DNA of 5,138 nucleotides from DATCVA01 sp036567205 (GTDB taxonomy: Bacteria > Pseudomonadota > Gammaproteobacteria > Burkholderiales > Burkholderiaceae_B), in assembly GCA_036567205.1 (NCBI GenBank), contig DATCVA010000107.1:1-5138 (forward strand), given 5' to 3'. Below are positions 4,525 through 5,138 of this stretch, in pieces. Position 1 is the first letter of the stretch; the number at the start of each line of letters is the position of its first letter. Position numbers and translations under genes: made by a program. A model generated the notes under the pieces. It was given only the letters and a program-made list of their open reading frames with translations, did not search any database and was not told the DNA's origin.

Positions 4525-5138
4525 CTATCGCAACCCGCCAAAACCGCCCTTGCCCATGCCTTTAAGGCCGCCCATGGCACGCATCATTTTAGCCATGCCG
4601 CCCTTTTTCATTTGCTTCATCATGCCTTGCATCTGGTCGAACTGTGCCAGCATACGGTTTACTTCCTGCACCGGAACGCCGGCGCCAGCCGCAATGCGCC
4701 GTTTACGCGACGCTTTAAGCAACTCGGGCTTGCTGCGTTCGGCCGCTGTCATGGAATTGATAATGCCTTCGGTCCGGCGCAATTGCTTCTCGGCCTGACC
4801 GCCCTTTAACTGACCGGCAGCCTGCGCAAACTGGGCTGGCAATTTTTCAAGCATGGAACCCATGTCGCCCATGTTTTTAACCTGCTGCAACTGATCGCGA
4901 AAATCGTTCAAATCGAAACGGTTGCCCGACTTGATTTTGGCCGCCAGCTTTTGAGCTTCGGCAATATCGATATTTTTTTGCGCCTGCTCGACAAGCGAAA
5001 CGATATCGCCCATGCCCAACACGCGCTGCGCCATCCGCTCGGGGTAAAACGGCTCCAGGCCATCGAGTTTTTCAGACAGGCCCACAAACTTAAGCGGCTT
5101 ACCGGTAACGTGGCGTACCGACAGGGCCGCACCGCCAC
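4525..5138 (-). CDS. ffh: Signal recognition particle protein Ffh, C-terminal part (5' end outside window)
   Basis: Protein subunit of the bacterial signal recognition particle. With 4.5S RNA it binds signal sequences of nascent membrane proteins and delivers ribosomes to FtsY. The visible 203 residues begin GGAALSVRHVTGKPLKF, the closing-loop end of the GTPase domain. Next come GLSEKLDGLEPFYPERMAQR and the linker helix GMGDIVSLVEQAQ. The M domain runs from about residue 60, with the RNA-binding signature RRIAAGAGVPVQEVNRMLAQ (147-165 of the fragment), then a methionine-rich helix (FDQMQGMMKQMKKGG) and a Gly/Met-rich tail ending GGFGGLR. The reading frame is open to the window edge, and roughly 250 N-terminal residues (N domain and most of G) should lie to the right. 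It ends about 90 nt from the terminator shared with kbp. Confidence 0.97.
   Translation of the reverse strand, partial: GGAALSVRHVTGKPLKFVGLSEKLDGLEPFYPERMAQRVLGMGDIVSLVEQAQKNIDIAEAQKLAAKIKSGNRFDLNDFRDQLQQVKNMGDMGSMLEKLPAQFAQAAGQLKGGQAEKQLRRTEGIINSMTAAERSKPELLKASRKRRIAAGAGVPVQEVNRMLAQFDQMQGMMKQMKKGGMAKMMRAMGGLKGMGKGGFGGLR

Noticed and set aside
4421..4809. Plus-strand open frames over the ffh region
   Set aside because: They are antisense to the Ffh M domain and start within the terminator or intergenic repeat.
1..5138. CRISPR array, insertion sequence or toxin-antitoxin pair
   Set aside because: No regularly spaced repeats, no transposase motifs and no pair of small overlapping genes were found in the window.

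Overview
The window looks like a betaproteobacterial chromosome, most likely Alcaligenaceae (Bordetella/Achromobacter/Pusillimonas-like). This rests on the protein types, moderate-to-high GC with GC-rich third positions, and the gene set trmB, pip, thiS, kbp and ffh. The genus is an inference from protein style; no database comparison was possible.

Left part (1-1456): the edge of an integrated mobile element. A P4-type tyrosine recombinase runs leftward and leaves the window about one codon before its expected end. Its start faces the 3' end of a tRNA-Gly(CCC) gene at 1457-1530. The 239 bp between them hold three copies of GGGTACAT and several inverted repeats, as expected of an integrase control and attachment region. 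The cargo of the element lies beyond the left edge and cannot be seen.

Right part (1457-5138): ordinary core genome. The tRNA-Gly has its own promoter and is divergent from trmB (tRNA m7G46 methyltransferase). trmB is followed by pip (proline iminopeptidase, GTG start), an isolated thiS (thiamine sulfur carrier) and a Kbp/YgaU-like BON-LysM protein with a good sigma70-type promoter. A strong bidirectional terminator separates this rightward series from ffh (signal recognition particle protein), which enters from the right edge on the minus strand.

Apart from trmB-pip, which may share a transcript, these genes look like independent housekeeping units rather than one pathway. I see no new system inside the window. 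The points most worth following are the integrase/tRNA attachment region, the thiS gene without thiG, a possible dispersed intergenic repeat, and the palindrome inside the kbp promoter.
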